DNA of 64,000 nucleotides from Porticoccaceae bacterium (GTDB taxonomy: Bacteria; Pseudomonadota; Gammaproteobacteria; Pseudomonadales; Porticoccaceae): contig JAHEGD010000001.1 in assembly GCA_024639885.1 (NCBI GenBank), positions 1 to 64,000 of the forward strand, read 5' to 3'. Below the pieces are notes generated by a model. The model saw nothing but the letters and a program-made list of their open reading frames with translations. It did no database searches and had not been told where the DNA came from. A program made the position numbers and the translations under genes. Numbering within the stretch: position 1 is the stretch's first letter; each line of letters begins with the position of its first letter. Of this stretch, positions 39,589 to 47,729 are shown one piece after another.

Positions 39589-39754
39589 ATTGGGAAGGGC
39601 ACTCTGGCCACAATATGGCGCAGCCGCCGTTGGGTGCTGGGACACGCCGTGAATCCATCCCTGGAGGCTCGGCTCCCGCTGTCCCTGCGGGAGACGGTCC
39701 CAGCCCTCCAAGCGGCGGCCGCTCTTCATAATCTGCCAGTGCCGCGATTCTCTC
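39589..39754. repeat. Central part of composite repeat, copy B
   Basis: Non-coding. Bases 39623-39651 (core CCGTTGGGTGCTGGGACACG) are the inverted match of bases 1-29. After it comes AATCCATCCCTGGAGGCTCGG and a CCCGC-TGTCCCT-GCGGG hairpin. The layout is reminiscent of intergenic elements I know from several gammaproteobacterial genomes, but I cannot name the family. Confidence 0.75.
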
Positions 39755-39916
39755 GATAAGATCCCGGCTCAAGGCCGGGATGACGGTAGTCGGAATCAGC
39801 ACCAAGGTCCCTAACAGCCGTCATCCCGGACAGCGCGCAGCGCGTGATCCGGGATCTTATAAACAATTCTTTGGATAAGATCCCGGCTCAAGGCCGGGAT
39901 GACGGTAGTCGGAATC
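39755..39916. repeat. Duplicated 43-base hairpin repeats
   Basis: A 43-base sequence beginning GATAAGATCCCGGCTC and ending GTAGTCGGAATC occurs identically at 39755-39797 and 39874-39916. Each contains ATCCCGGC-TCAAG-GCCGGGAT. Between them (39807-39859) is another copy of the GTCATCCCGGACAGCGCGC unit with its GTGATCCGGGATCTT end. The right copy ends one base before the TGA of the AI-2E family gene. Confidence 0.9.
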
Positions 39917-41026
39917 TCAGCCGCGCCCGCCAGCGGAGCCGCCCAGCATCGCCCCCACCCAGGCAGTCTGGTCACGGCTCTCCAGAGCCAGCTTGACCAT
40001 AATAGTCAGTGGCACCGACAACAGCATACCGACCGGGCCGAGCACCCAGCCCCACAGCAGAAGCGACAAGAAGATCACCAGCGGTGACAGGTTTAAACCG
40101 CGCCCCATCACCCGCGGCTCGATGACATTGCCCATTAAGAAGTTGACCGACAGGTAACCCGCCGCGGCGATCAGCGCACCGCTCGGTCCGAGCTGTAGCA
40201 GCGCCAGCAGCACCGCCGGCACCGCCGCGATCAATGAACCGACGTTGGGTACAAAGTTGAGCAGGAACGCCAGTAGCCCCCACATTACCGCGTAATCAAC
40301 GCCGAGCAACCACAACCAGAGCCAGACGATGGTACCGGTAGCTAGGCTTATCACACTTTTTAGGGCCATGTACGAGTTAACGCTGCTGGCAAATGAGCGC
40401 AGCGAGGCGACCCCCTGTGGCGAGCCACCCGAGCGCTCTAACTTGTCGATAAAGCTCTGATCTTCGGCAAGGATAAACACCACCAACAGCAGTATCAGCA
40501 GGCTATTAGTGAGTGCATTACCGAGTGATGAGAGGGTGTTAGCGACCAGCTTGAACAGCGCGTTGGGGTCAAACAGGCTCTGCCACTGGGTAGGGTCTAG
40601 CGCCACACCGTAACCCGCCAGCTGCGCTACGATGCGCTCGCTCAAACCCTGAAACTGCGCACTGTAACTGGGCAGCGCGCCGCGAAAGTCGGCGATCGCA
40701 GCGCCCACCACCGCCGCCACCATCAGCGAGACAACAATGACCGCGGCCACTAGAAGGGCTATCGCTAGCGCCGCCGGCAGGCGGCGCTCTTTAAGCCAGC
40801 GCAGCGGCGCGGCCAGTATCATCGCCAAGAACACCGCCAGCAGCAGCGGCACGATCAACTCGGCGGCGCTGCGCAGCCCGGCGACCACTACAACCAGCGC
40901 GGCAGCACTGGCCAGTGCCACCACCCAACTGGTGTAGGCGGGCACCGGTAGCTCTGGCGCACTGTCGGACTGCGCTGCGGCAACCGCTGGCAGGCTCGGC
41001 TCGCTAGGGTTGGTTGGTTCACTCAT
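39917..41026 (-). CDS. AI-2E family transporter (PerM-like)
   Basis: A 369-residue membrane protein of the AI-2E exporter/PerM family. N-terminal Pro/Ser-rich tail, then paired membrane segments (LIVPLLLAVFLAMILAAPLRWLKERRLPAALAIALLVAA), a soluble middle (residues 135-200), and the family motif FLLNFVPNVGSLIAAVPAVLLALLQLGPSGAL with NVIEPRVMGRGLNLSP. Members export small molecules or act as sodium/proton antiporters. ATG 41026 overlaps the upstream small gene by eight bases. Its stop codon directly abuts the repeat island. Confidence 0.92.
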   Translation of the reverse strand: MSEPTNPSEPSLPAVAAAQSDSAPELPVPAYTSWVVALASAAALVVVVAGLRSAAELIVPLLLAVFLAMILAAPLRWLKERRLPAALAIALLVAAVIVVSLMVAAVVGAAIADFRGALPSYSAQFQGLSERIVAQLAGYGVALDPTQWQSLFDPNALFKLVANTLSSLGNALTNSLLILLLVVFILAEDQSFIDKLERSGGSPQGVASLRSFASSVNSYMALKSVISLATGTIVWLWLWLLGVDYAVMWGLLAFLLNFVPNVGSLIAAVPAVLLALLQLGPSGALIAAAGYLSVNFLMGNVIEPRVMGRGLNLSPLVIFLSLLLWGWVLGPVGMLLSVPLTIMVKLALESRDQTAWVGAMLGGSAGGRG

Positions 41027-41375
41027 CTGGCTGGCTCCTTGGCAGTGGCGCGCCATCCAGCTGGCGCAGTATCTCGTTTAATTGGCGCTCGCCGGCCGGG
41101 CTAAACCGCACCGGGCTACTGGCAGGGATCATCTCACGCTGGGCGAGCTCTACCAAGCTGCGCCGACACTGCTCCAGCTCGGGGTCGTGGTGGATCATAA
41201 ACCCCTCCAGCACATCCCAATCGCTCTGGCTGGCGGCACCAGCCAAACTGCGCTTGATCAGGGCGACTAAATTGGTGGCGTCAATCCGGTAGCTGGGTAC
41301 CCCCAGCCAGTAGAAGCCGGCCAGTGCCACAGCGACTAGCAGCACCGTCAGCAAAAAAGTCACTAAAAAACTCAC
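41019..41375 (-). CDS. Uncharacterised single-pass membrane protein
   Basis: A protein of about 118 residues: one N-terminal membrane segment (FLVTFLLTVLLVAVALAGFYWLG), then a charged soluble part with DWDVLEGFMIHHDPELEQCRRSLVELAQ and SPAGERQLNEILRQLDG. I do not recognise the family. The GTG start at 41375 overlaps the stop of the TSUP gene (GTGA); another GTG lies at 41384. Its end overlaps the AI-2E gene, so the TSUP gene, this one and the AI-2E gene form a coupled unit. Confidence 0.78.
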   Translation of the reverse strand: MSFLVTFLLTVLLVAVALAGFYWLGVPSYRIDATNLVALIKRSLAGAASQSDWDVLEGFMIHHDPELEQCRRSLVELAQREMIPASSPVRFSPAGERQLNEILRQLDGAPLPRSQPDE

Positions 41376-42115
41376 GGCGCCCACAGCAGCTTTGCTGCCA
41401 CCAGCAGAGTGACCACCACAATCACCGGTTGGACCAGCCCGGCGCCGCGACTGAGCACCCAGTTGGAGCCGATCCGCGCGCCGATAATTTGCGCGCCACC
41501 CATCATCAGCGCCAGCGGCCAGTGCACGTAGCCGGCGGCGATAAACAGCAGTGCTGAGCTGCCGTTGATCGTCAGTATTAACAACTTGGTCTCGGCGGTG
41601 GCGCGAACCAGCTCGCGGCCGGCCAAGCTAACCAGCAAAAACGGCAGAATAGAGCCGGTCGCGGGGCCAAAAAAGCCGCCGTAAAAACCGACCGCACAAC
41701 CCACCCAAACAGCAAACTGGCGGTTGCCCAGTCGCGCCGGCAGCGCGCTGGCCAATGTCGGCTTAACTAAAAAGTAGCAGGCAATCGCTATCAACAGCAG
41801 CGGCAACACGGTCATCAGCTGTTGGTTGTCAATGCGCTGCACTGTGAGGGTGCCGGCGATACTGCCGACCAGCACGGTCGGCAGCAGCCAGCGCAGTGCC
41901 GTCAGGTCTATATGGCCGCGGCGAAAAAAGTTCCAGCTCGATGACAGCGTGCCCATCGCGCTCTGTACCTTGTTGGTAGCCAGCGCCGCCAGCGGCGGCA
42001 AGCCCGCCCAGAGCAGCAATGGCAAGGTTAACAGCCCGCCGGCACCGGCCATCGAAGAGATCAGCCCGGCGGCAAATGCCACCCCAACCAGCGCAGCGAT
42101 CAGCGCGCCGTCCAT
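41372..42115 (-). CDS. Sulfite exporter TauE/SafE (TSUP) family permease
   Basis: A 247-residue protein with about eight membrane segments and the two repeated TSUP blocks: GVAFAAGLISSMAGAGGLLTLPLLLWAGLPPLAALATNKVQS and VGFYGGFFGPATGSILPFLLVSLAGRELVRATAETKLL. Members move sulfite, sulfoacetate or other organosulfur anions. A link with the sulfatase genes at 1.7 kb and 47.7 kb is possible but unsupported. It overlaps the acyltransferase gene by one base (42115). Confidence 0.92.
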   Translation of the reverse strand: MDGALIAALVGVAFAAGLISSMAGAGGLLTLPLLLWAGLPPLAALATNKVQSAMGTLSSSWNFFRRGHIDLTALRWLLPTVLVGSIAGTLTVQRIDNQQLMTVLPLLLIAIACYFLVKPTLASALPARLGNRQFAVWVGCAVGFYGGFFGPATGSILPFLLVSLAGRELVRATAETKLLILTINGSSALLFIAAGYVHWPLALMMGGAQIIGARIGSNWVLSRGAGLVQPVIVVVTLLVAAKLLWAP

Positions 42116-42726
42116 CAGAACTGCTCTGGGTACTTGGCGCTAAATTGGCTGTACCGCTGTTTAATATCGGCAATGTCGGCATCCACTTGGCCGCTCGGGG
42201 TGAACCGCTCACCGACCACTAGACAGCGGCTGGGAAAATCAAAACCGGCCAACACCACCTCGCAGTCGGCGGCTTGAGCGATGCGCAAAAAACCGCTCTT
42301 CCATTTATCGACTTTTTTGCGGGTGCCCTCGGGTGCCATCGCAAAGGCGATGCTGCCCTCGCGCTCAGCGAGCGCCGCCACATCCTCGATCAGCGAGGCG
42401 GGGTTGGCGCGGTCGACCGGGATACCACCGAGCCAGCGCAGCAAGCGCCGGGTACCAGGGCGAAAGATGGTGTGCTTGCCGAGCCAGCGCACCTGGCAGT
42501 CCATCTTTAAAATGGCCGCCATACCCCAGACAAAATCCCAGTTAGAGGTGTGCGGTGCGGCGCACAGCATCATGCGCGGCAGGTCGGGCAGCTCGCCGAC
42601 CACCCGCCAGCCGCCCAACCGCAAAACCGTCGCCCCCAGCCACTGGGCAAACCGGCCGCGCCCCGCGCGCAGCTGTGGCGGAATATCGGCAGAGGTGATA
42701 TCGCGATAGTGCTGCCAAGCTTGCAT
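42115..42726 (-). CDS. Lysophospholipid acyltransferase family protein
   Basis: A 203-residue PlsC-like acyltransferase. The catalytic HX4D is HTSNWD in MMLCAAPHTSNWDFVWGM; the acyl-acceptor motif is APEGTRKKVDKWKSGF; FRPGTRRLLRWLGGIPVDR is the third block. It is the short cytosolic/peripheral type, close to the 1-acyl-glycerol-3-phosphate acyltransferases of the glycerol-acyltransferase superfamily. ATG 42726 has CGGAG 8 bases upstream; TTG 42744 is rejected. It begins 15 bases downstream of the prfC stop, and the next gene overlaps its end by one base. Confidence 0.88.
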   Translation of the reverse strand: MQAWQHYRDITSADIPPQLRAGRGRFAQWLGATVLRLGGWRVVGELPDLPRMMLCAAPHTSNWDFVWGMAAILKMDCQVRWLGKHTIFRPGTRRLLRWLGGIPVDRANPASLIEDVAALAEREGSIAFAMAPEGTRKKVDKWKSGFLRIAQAADCEVVLAGFDFPSRCLVVGERFTPSGQVDADIADIKQRYSQFSAKYPEQF

Positions 42727-42740
42727 GGTTGCTGCTCCGA

Positions 42741-44327
42741 TCAATGTTCGCGCGTGGCGCTGAAGGTGATCTCGTCGTGGCGCTCTTGGGCCAACGATAA
42801 GTTAACCCGGGTCGGCGCTAGGTAGGTGAGGTGGCCGCCGCCATCGATGGCGAGGTTATCCTCGGCTTTGTCGCGAAATTTATCCAAGGTGCGCTGGTCT
42901 TTGGCGGTGGTCCAGCGCGCGGTGTAGACGTTGACCGGCTCGTAGATCGCCTCGACGCCGTACTCCTCTTTGAGCCGATAGGCCACCACCTCAAACTGCA
43001 GCTGGCCGACCGCCCCAACCACGATATCGTTGTTGCGCAGCGGAAAGAACACCTGGGTGCTGCCCTCTTCAGAAAGCTGGCGAATGCCGTTTTGCAGCGC
43101 CTTCATCTTCATCGGGTCGCGCAGCCGAATGCGCTTAAACAGCTCGGGGGCAAAGTGCGGGATACCGGTAAATTTGAGCTCTTCGCCGCCGCTAAAGGTG
43201 TCGCCGATGGCGATCGAACCGTGGTTGTGCAGGCCAATGATATCGCCCGCTACCGCGCGCTCGACCGAGATTCGCTCGCCCGCTTTAAAGCTAAACGCAT
43301 CGGAGACCCGAACATCTTTGCCGATCCGCACCTGGCGCATCTTCATGCCCTTCTCGTAGGCACCCGAGCAGATCCGCATAAAGGCGATGCGATCGCGGTG
43401 CTTGGGGTCCATATTGGCCTGAATCTTAAACACGAAGCCACTGAACGCCGGCTCGTCGGCGGCAATCAGCCGCACATCGCTATCGCGCGGCTGCGGTGGC
43501 GGCGCCCAACGGACAAAATCGTCGAGCATCTCGCGGACGCCAAAGTTGCCCAGCGCCGTACCGAAAAAGACCGGGGTCAGCTTGCCGGCAGTAAATGCCG
43601 CCAGATCAAACTTGTGGGTCGCCTCGCGGACTAGCTCTAGCTCGTCAAGAATATCGTCGGCGTAGTCGCCAAGCGCAGCGCGCGCCTCGGCAGACTCAAG
43701 CCCTTTGATCTGAATGTCGTCCATCAGGGTGTGGCCCTTGCCCTGTACATAGACGTGGATGGTGTCGGTGTAGAAGTTGTAAACGCCGCGGAACCCCCGG
43801 CCCATCCCAATCGGCCAGTTGATCGGCGCCGCTTCAATATTGAGCACGCTCTCGATCTCATCGAGCAGCTCGATCGGCTCGCGAATATCGCGGTCCATTT
43901 TGTTGACGAACGAGATAATCGGCGTGTCGCGCAGCCGGCAAACCTCCATTAATTTGATGGTGCGCGCCTCGACACCCTTGGCGCCGTCGATCACCATCAA
44001 CGCCGAGTCGACCGCGGTCAGGGTGCGGTAGGTATCTTCCGAGAAGTCCTCGTGGCCTGGGGTATCAAGCAGATTTACCGTGCAGTCGCGGTAGGGAAAC
44101 TGCATCACCGACGAGGTCACAGAGATGCCCCGTTCCTTCTCCATCGCCATCCAATCCGAGGTGGCGTGGCGATCACTCTTGCGCCCTTTGACTGTACCGG
44201 CGACCTGAATCAGGTTGCCGAGCAGTAGCAATTTTTCAGTGATGGTGGTCTTGCCGGCATCGGGGTGGGAGATGATCGCAAAGGTGCGGCGCTGATTGAT
44301 CTGATTAACTAAATGACTCGCGCTCAT
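42741..44327 (-). CDS. prfC: Peptide chain release factor 3
   Basis: A 528-residue GTPase that recycles RF1/RF2 after termination. G1 is [20 protein letters not shown]2/switch I is [24 protein letters not shown]3 is [11 protein letters not shown] and G4 is [10 protein letters not shown]3-type C-terminal blocks are [16 protein letters not shown] and [31 protein letters not shown]. It is full length. The 375 bases upstream are non-coding. The downstream genes are on the same strand and probably co-transcribed. Confidence 0.97.
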   Translation of the reverse strand: MSASHLVNQINQRRTFAIISHPDAGKTTITEKLLLLGNLIQVAGTVKGRKSDRHATSDWMAMEKERGISVTSSVMQFPYRDCTVNLLDTPGHEDFSEDTYRTLTAVDSALMVIDGAKGVEARTIKLMEVCRLRDTPIISFVNKMDRDIREPIELLDEIESVLNIEAAPINWPIGMGRGFRGVYNFYTDTIHVYVQGKGHTLMDDIQIKGLESAEARAALGDYADDILDELELVREATHKFDLAAFTAGKLTPVFFGTALGNFGVREMLDDFVRWAPPPQPRDSDVRLIAADEPAFSGFVFKIQANMDPKHRDRIAFMRICSGAYEKGMKMRQVRIGKDVRVSDAFSFKAGERISVERAVAGDIIGLHNHGSIAIGDTFSGGEELKFTGIPHFAPELFKRIRLRDPMKMKALQNGIRQLSEEGSTQVFFPLRNNDIVVGAVGQLQFEVVAYRLKEEYGVEAIYEPVNVYTARWTTAKDQRTLDKFRDKAEDNLAIDGGGHLTYLAPTRVNLSLAQERHDEITFSATREH

Positions 44328-44702
44328 ACTCGGCTGATTCCCCGGATTGCGCGCAGACGCGCGACAGTTGGTGTAGTGGCCTGTGCAGACCAGGCTAGCC
44401 GGCTATTCTATCGAAGAACCCGCGAGGTATGAATGCTTTACTGCGCGAGAATCTGCTCTGGGGCATTTAACTGTTGACCGTAGCAAACCGGGTTGTCGTT
44501 TCAGAACCGTCTCAAACTTAACAACCCAAACTCAACAATTGCGAATCGGCTTAGCTCATCAAGCGACGATCATCAGCTAGTTGGCAGCACGCCTAGATAG
44601 CTGCCCGGCGTATGGTTTACCCCAACAACCGGTTTGGGTTTGGGTTTAACTTCGAATCAAGCCATTCGCCGCAGTCTTTAGCGCACCCTCGCCGGCACTG
44701 TC
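44328..44702. other. 375-base non-coding gap before prfC
   Basis: No gene, RNA or clear promoter found. It is less GC-rich than its surroundings and has sequences that can pair: AAACCGGGTTGT (44488-44499) with CAACAACCGGTTTG (44624-44637), and a GTTTGGGTTTGGGTTT repeat near 44632. It carries stop codons in all frames that I checked. Confidence 0.5.
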
Positions 44703-45488
44703 TCAATAGCCGCCGCGGGCGGCCTCGCCGAGCTCCTCGCCACGAGCGGTGGCCAGCGCCTGCTGGGCGCCGCTGCGCAGAAAGCTGATGTCGGTACCGA
44801 TTGAGGCGAACTGAAACCCAGACGCGATTGAGCTGGCCGCCATCTCGGCGTTGTAGCCAAACATACCGGCGGCGATGCCGGCCGCTTTACAGGCGGCTTT
44901 TATCCGCTCGATGGCGGCAGTGAAGATCGGGTCGGCGAAGCTGCCAGGCGCCAAGCCGAGCCCGTAACAGAGATCCATCGGCCCGACGAACAGCGCATCG
45001 ATGCCGTCGACCGCGGCGATCGCCTCGACATTGGCGAGCCCCTGCTCGGTTTCGATCATAGCGATACAGGCGACCTGGCCATTAGCGGTAGCCAAGTAGC
45101 TGAGCCCCTCGAGCATGGCGTCGCGCATCGGACCCACCGAGCGGGTACCGTTGGGCGGATAGCGGCAGGCGCTGGCGGCGCGCTCGGCGTCCTCCACGCT
45201 GTTGACCATCGGTACAATCACCCCCTGCACACCGGCGTCGAGCGCCTTGCCGATCTGGTCGGGCTGGTTACCGGCGACCCGCACCAGCGGCGTGACCTGT
45301 AACCCGGTGATCGCCGGCAGCAACACGGTCAGATCGCGGTAGTCCATCAAGCCGTGCTGCAGATCGAAACAGAGCCAATCGGTACCCAGCCTGGCCAGCG
45401 TTTCGGCGACATGGATATCGGGCAGGTTGATCCACGCACCGTACGAAGGGACGCCGTCGCGCCAGCGGTTGAGAGCTATATTGTGCAT
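44703..45488 (-). CDS. HpcH/HpaI family aldolase (4-hydroxy-2-oxoheptanedioate-type)
   Basis: A 261-residue class II (metal-dependent) pyruvate aldolase. DWLCFDLQHGLMDYRDL, TPLVRVAGNQPDQIGKALDAGVQGVIVPMVNSVEDAE and YPPNGTRSVGP are family motifs, and CIAMIETEQGLANVEAI with GPMDLCYGLG supply metal and substrate contacts. It would cleave a 4-hydroxy-2-oxoacid to pyruvate and an aldehyde. The adjacent hydratase makes such acids, so the two are consecutive steps of a meta-cleavage-type route. Start MHNIALNRWRDG. Confidence 0.9.
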   Translation of the reverse strand: MHNIALNRWRDGVPSYGAWINLPDIHVAETLARLGTDWLCFDLQHGLMDYRDLTVLLPAITGLQVTPLVRVAGNQPDQIGKALDAGVQGVIVPMVNSVEDAERAASACRYPPNGTRSVGPMRDAMLEGLSYLATANGQVACIAMIETEQGLANVEAIAAVDGIDALFVGPMDLCYGLGLAPGSFADPIFTAAIERIKAACKAAGIAAGMFGYNAEMAASSIASGFQFASIGTDISFLRSGAQQALATARGEELGEAARGGY

Positions 45489-45499
45489 TGCATTACCCC

Positions 45500-46291
45500 T
45501 TACACCAGCTCGATGGCGACATCGCCAAAGCCGCTGTCAAACCTAGCCACCACACTGTCGCCGGCCTCGACTGGCACGGCGCGCACGAAAGAGCCGGACA
45601 AAATAGTGTCGCCGGGTGCAAACTGGCTACCCATCGCGGCCATTTTTGCTGCCAGCCAGCGCACCGCGGTGAGCGGGTTGCCGAGCACCGCGGCAGCACT
45701 GCCACTTTCTCGCAGTTCGCCGTTGATCAGCAACTCACCGGCGACACTGCGCAGATCCAATTCGTGCAACTGGCGCGGCCGGCCGCCGAGCACCACGCCG
45801 CCGACTGCGGCCATATCGGCAATGCTGTCGATCACCTGCATACCGGGGCCCAGCGCCACCCGAAAGTCGACCAGCTCGATCGCCGGCAACACGTAGTCGA
45901 TCGCTTGGATCACCTCGGCGAGGGTGGCGTTGGCGCCATCCAACGGCCGGCCGATGACAAACGCCAACTCGATCTCGACCATCGGCCGGTTGAACTGGGC
46001 GCGGCTAATTTGGCTGCTCTCGTCAAAGAAAAAGCTCGCCGGCATAGCGCTGTAGTCGGGCTCGTCGGTGCCGGCCATCTCTTGCATCACCTTGGATGTG
46101 AGGCCAATTTTGTAGCCCTTGACCGGGTCGCCGGCTGCAGCAAAACGTTCGATCACCTGCTGCTGAATAGCGTAGGCGTCGGCCAGCTCGAAGGCAGGGT
46201 AGCTCTCAGTGAGCAGTGGCAGCTGTTGGTGGGTCTGATGGCAGTGAAAAATTTTCTCGGCAATTTCACTGCGCAGTGTCTGCTCTAGCAT
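45500..46291 (-). CDS. 2-keto-4-pentenoate hydratase / HpaH-type hydratase
   Basis: A 263-residue member of the fumarylacetoacetate hydrolase superfamily, hydrating a 2-oxo-alk-4-enoate to the 4-hydroxy-2-oxoacid. GYKIGLTSKVMQEMAGTDEPDYSAMP, EIELAFVIGRPLDG (metal-ligand Glu) and DYVLPAIELVDFR are hallmark segments. The aldolase gene follows 11 bases downstream on the same strand. The upstream meta-cleavage dioxygenase is not in the window, so the starting substrate is unknown. Confidence 0.9.
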   Translation of the reverse strand: MLEQTLRSEIAEKIFHCHQTHQQLPLLTESYPAFELADAYAIQQQVIERFAAAGDPVKGYKIGLTSKVMQEMAGTDEPDYSAMPASFFFDESSQISRAQFNRPMVEIELAFVIGRPLDGANATLAEVIQAIDYVLPAIELVDFRVALGPGMQVIDSIADMAAVGGVVLGGRPRQLHELDLRSVAGELLINGELRESGSAAAVLGNPLTAVRWLAAKMAAMGSQFAPGDTILSGSFVRAVPVEAGDSVVARFDSGFGDVAIELV

Positions 46292-46390
46292 AGCGGGTTA
46301 ACTCCCAGTCGATGATTAACTTTTGGGAGTAGTATTGCAGCACCACTGTGATCACACTGTCAAAGCGCCGACAATGGTCACAGTGGCGGG

Positions 46391-47590
46391 CTAACGCTTC
46401 AATTTGAGTGGCAACAGCAGCAACATACCCGTGGCGATCACCGCAGAGAAAATGAGCAGCGGCAACTGGTAGCTGCCACTGGTGTCGTAAAGGCGCCCCA
46501 CCACGGTGAAGCTGGGCAGCACCAGTAGGGTCAGCAGCGGCCCCATCATGCCCATCGCGCGGCCGTAGCTGAGCAGGCCAAAGGCGGCTGCCATCATCGC
46601 CCCCCAGACCGGTACCATACCGCCGGCGGCCAACCCCATCAGGCCGGTCGCCGCCAACATCACCGGGTAGCTTGGCTGAGCGGCAAGCAGTAAAAAGCCG
46701 ACCAGGGCTAGCCCCATCACCCCCCACAGTGCCCACTTTAGATTGACCCGGTCGGCCACCAAACCAAACCCCAGTTTGCCGACAAAGCCCATCACCGCGA
46801 TAGACATAATCAGTGCCGAGGCGCCGGCCGGCGACACATTTAAAGAGGCTGCATAGGGCGCGATGTTGACCAAGCCGACCGTGTAGGCGCTAAACAACAA
46901 CCCCAACGGCAAGCCGATAAACCAGTAACAGGGGTGACGCAAAATCTGCACTAAGGTCAGCGAAACGTCGGCAACCGCGTCGGCGGTGGGCTCTGCTGCT
47001 GGCTCGGCCTGCAAGCCGATATCGGCCGGCTTGCCGCGCACCGTGGCCACTACCACTGGCAGCACCACAAACATCGCCAGCGCCGCGATCACCTCGAGCG
47101 TCGCGCGCCAACCGATGCTCTCTAATAGCACCACCACTAGCGCCGGTACCGCGATACCACCGACCGAGGTACCGATCGCCGAAATGCCCATCGCCCGGCC
47201 GCGGCTGCGGCTAAACCAGCGGGCGACCACGGTCTGTGCCGCGGGGGACCCGGCCAGGGTATTGCCAAATGCCATAGTCAGCGCAAAGTAAACAACGTAC
47301 TCGCCAATTGTCTGGCTCTGCGCCAGCGCCCACAGACCGACGGCAAACAGCGCCACCCCGGCGCTGAAGATCCAGCGCATCGAGTAGCGGTCAAACATAA
47401 TGCCGGCCAGCGGCATCAGCAGCATGCCGGCGAAGGTGCCAGCGGTCAGGCTCTGCATCACCTGCTCCATACCGACGCCAAACTCGGCGCGCACCAGTGG
47501 CACAAATAGGCTGACCGAATAGACCAGAAAGCCAGCGACTAGCATCTGCGCAAAAAACGTACCGGCCACCACATACCATCCAAAAAACAT
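46391..47590 (-). CDS. MFS transporter, monocarboxylate/organic-acid type
   Basis: A 399-residue permease with 12 membrane segments of the MCT/oxalate-formate antiporter branch (FFGWYVVAGTFFAQMLVAGFLVYSVSLFVPLVRAEFGVG, RWFSRSRGRAMGISAIGTSVGG). ATG 47590 is preferred to 47611. It lies between the hydratase and the alkylsulfatase genes on the same strand, so it probably imports the carboxylate degraded by this cluster. Confidence 0.9.
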   Translation of the reverse strand: MFFGWYVVAGTFFAQMLVAGFLVYSVSLFVPLVRAEFGVGMEQVMQSLTAGTFAGMLLMPLAGIMFDRYSMRWIFSAGVALFAVGLWALAQSQTIGEYVVYFALTMAFGNTLAGSPAAQTVVARWFSRSRGRAMGISAIGTSVGGIAVPALVVVLLESIGWRATLEVIAALAMFVVLPVVVATVRGKPADIGLQAEPAAEPTADAVADVSLTLVQILRHPCYWFIGLPLGLLFSAYTVGLVNIAPYAASLNVSPAGASALIMSIAVMGFVGKLGFGLVADRVNLKWALWGVMGLALVGFLLLAAQPSYPVMLAATGLMGLAAGGMVPVWGAMMAAAFGLLSYGRAMGMMGPLLTLLVLPSFTVVGRLYDTSGSYQLPLLIFSAVIATGMLLLLPLKLKR

Positions 47591-47729
47591 CGACCTACCC
47601 TCTTCTATCAACCTTGAGTCGCGGTCTTAACGCCGCAGTAGCCGAGTTTGCACGGTTAACCGCGGTGCGGCAAAGCGCCCCGCTAAGCCGCTTGGACTAT
47701 CTGCCGAGGTGACGTTGCCGCGCTAGCAC

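Noticed and set aside
44383-44580. A 65-residue coding region in the prfC gap
   Set aside because: No ribosome-binding site, odd composition and no recognisable family.
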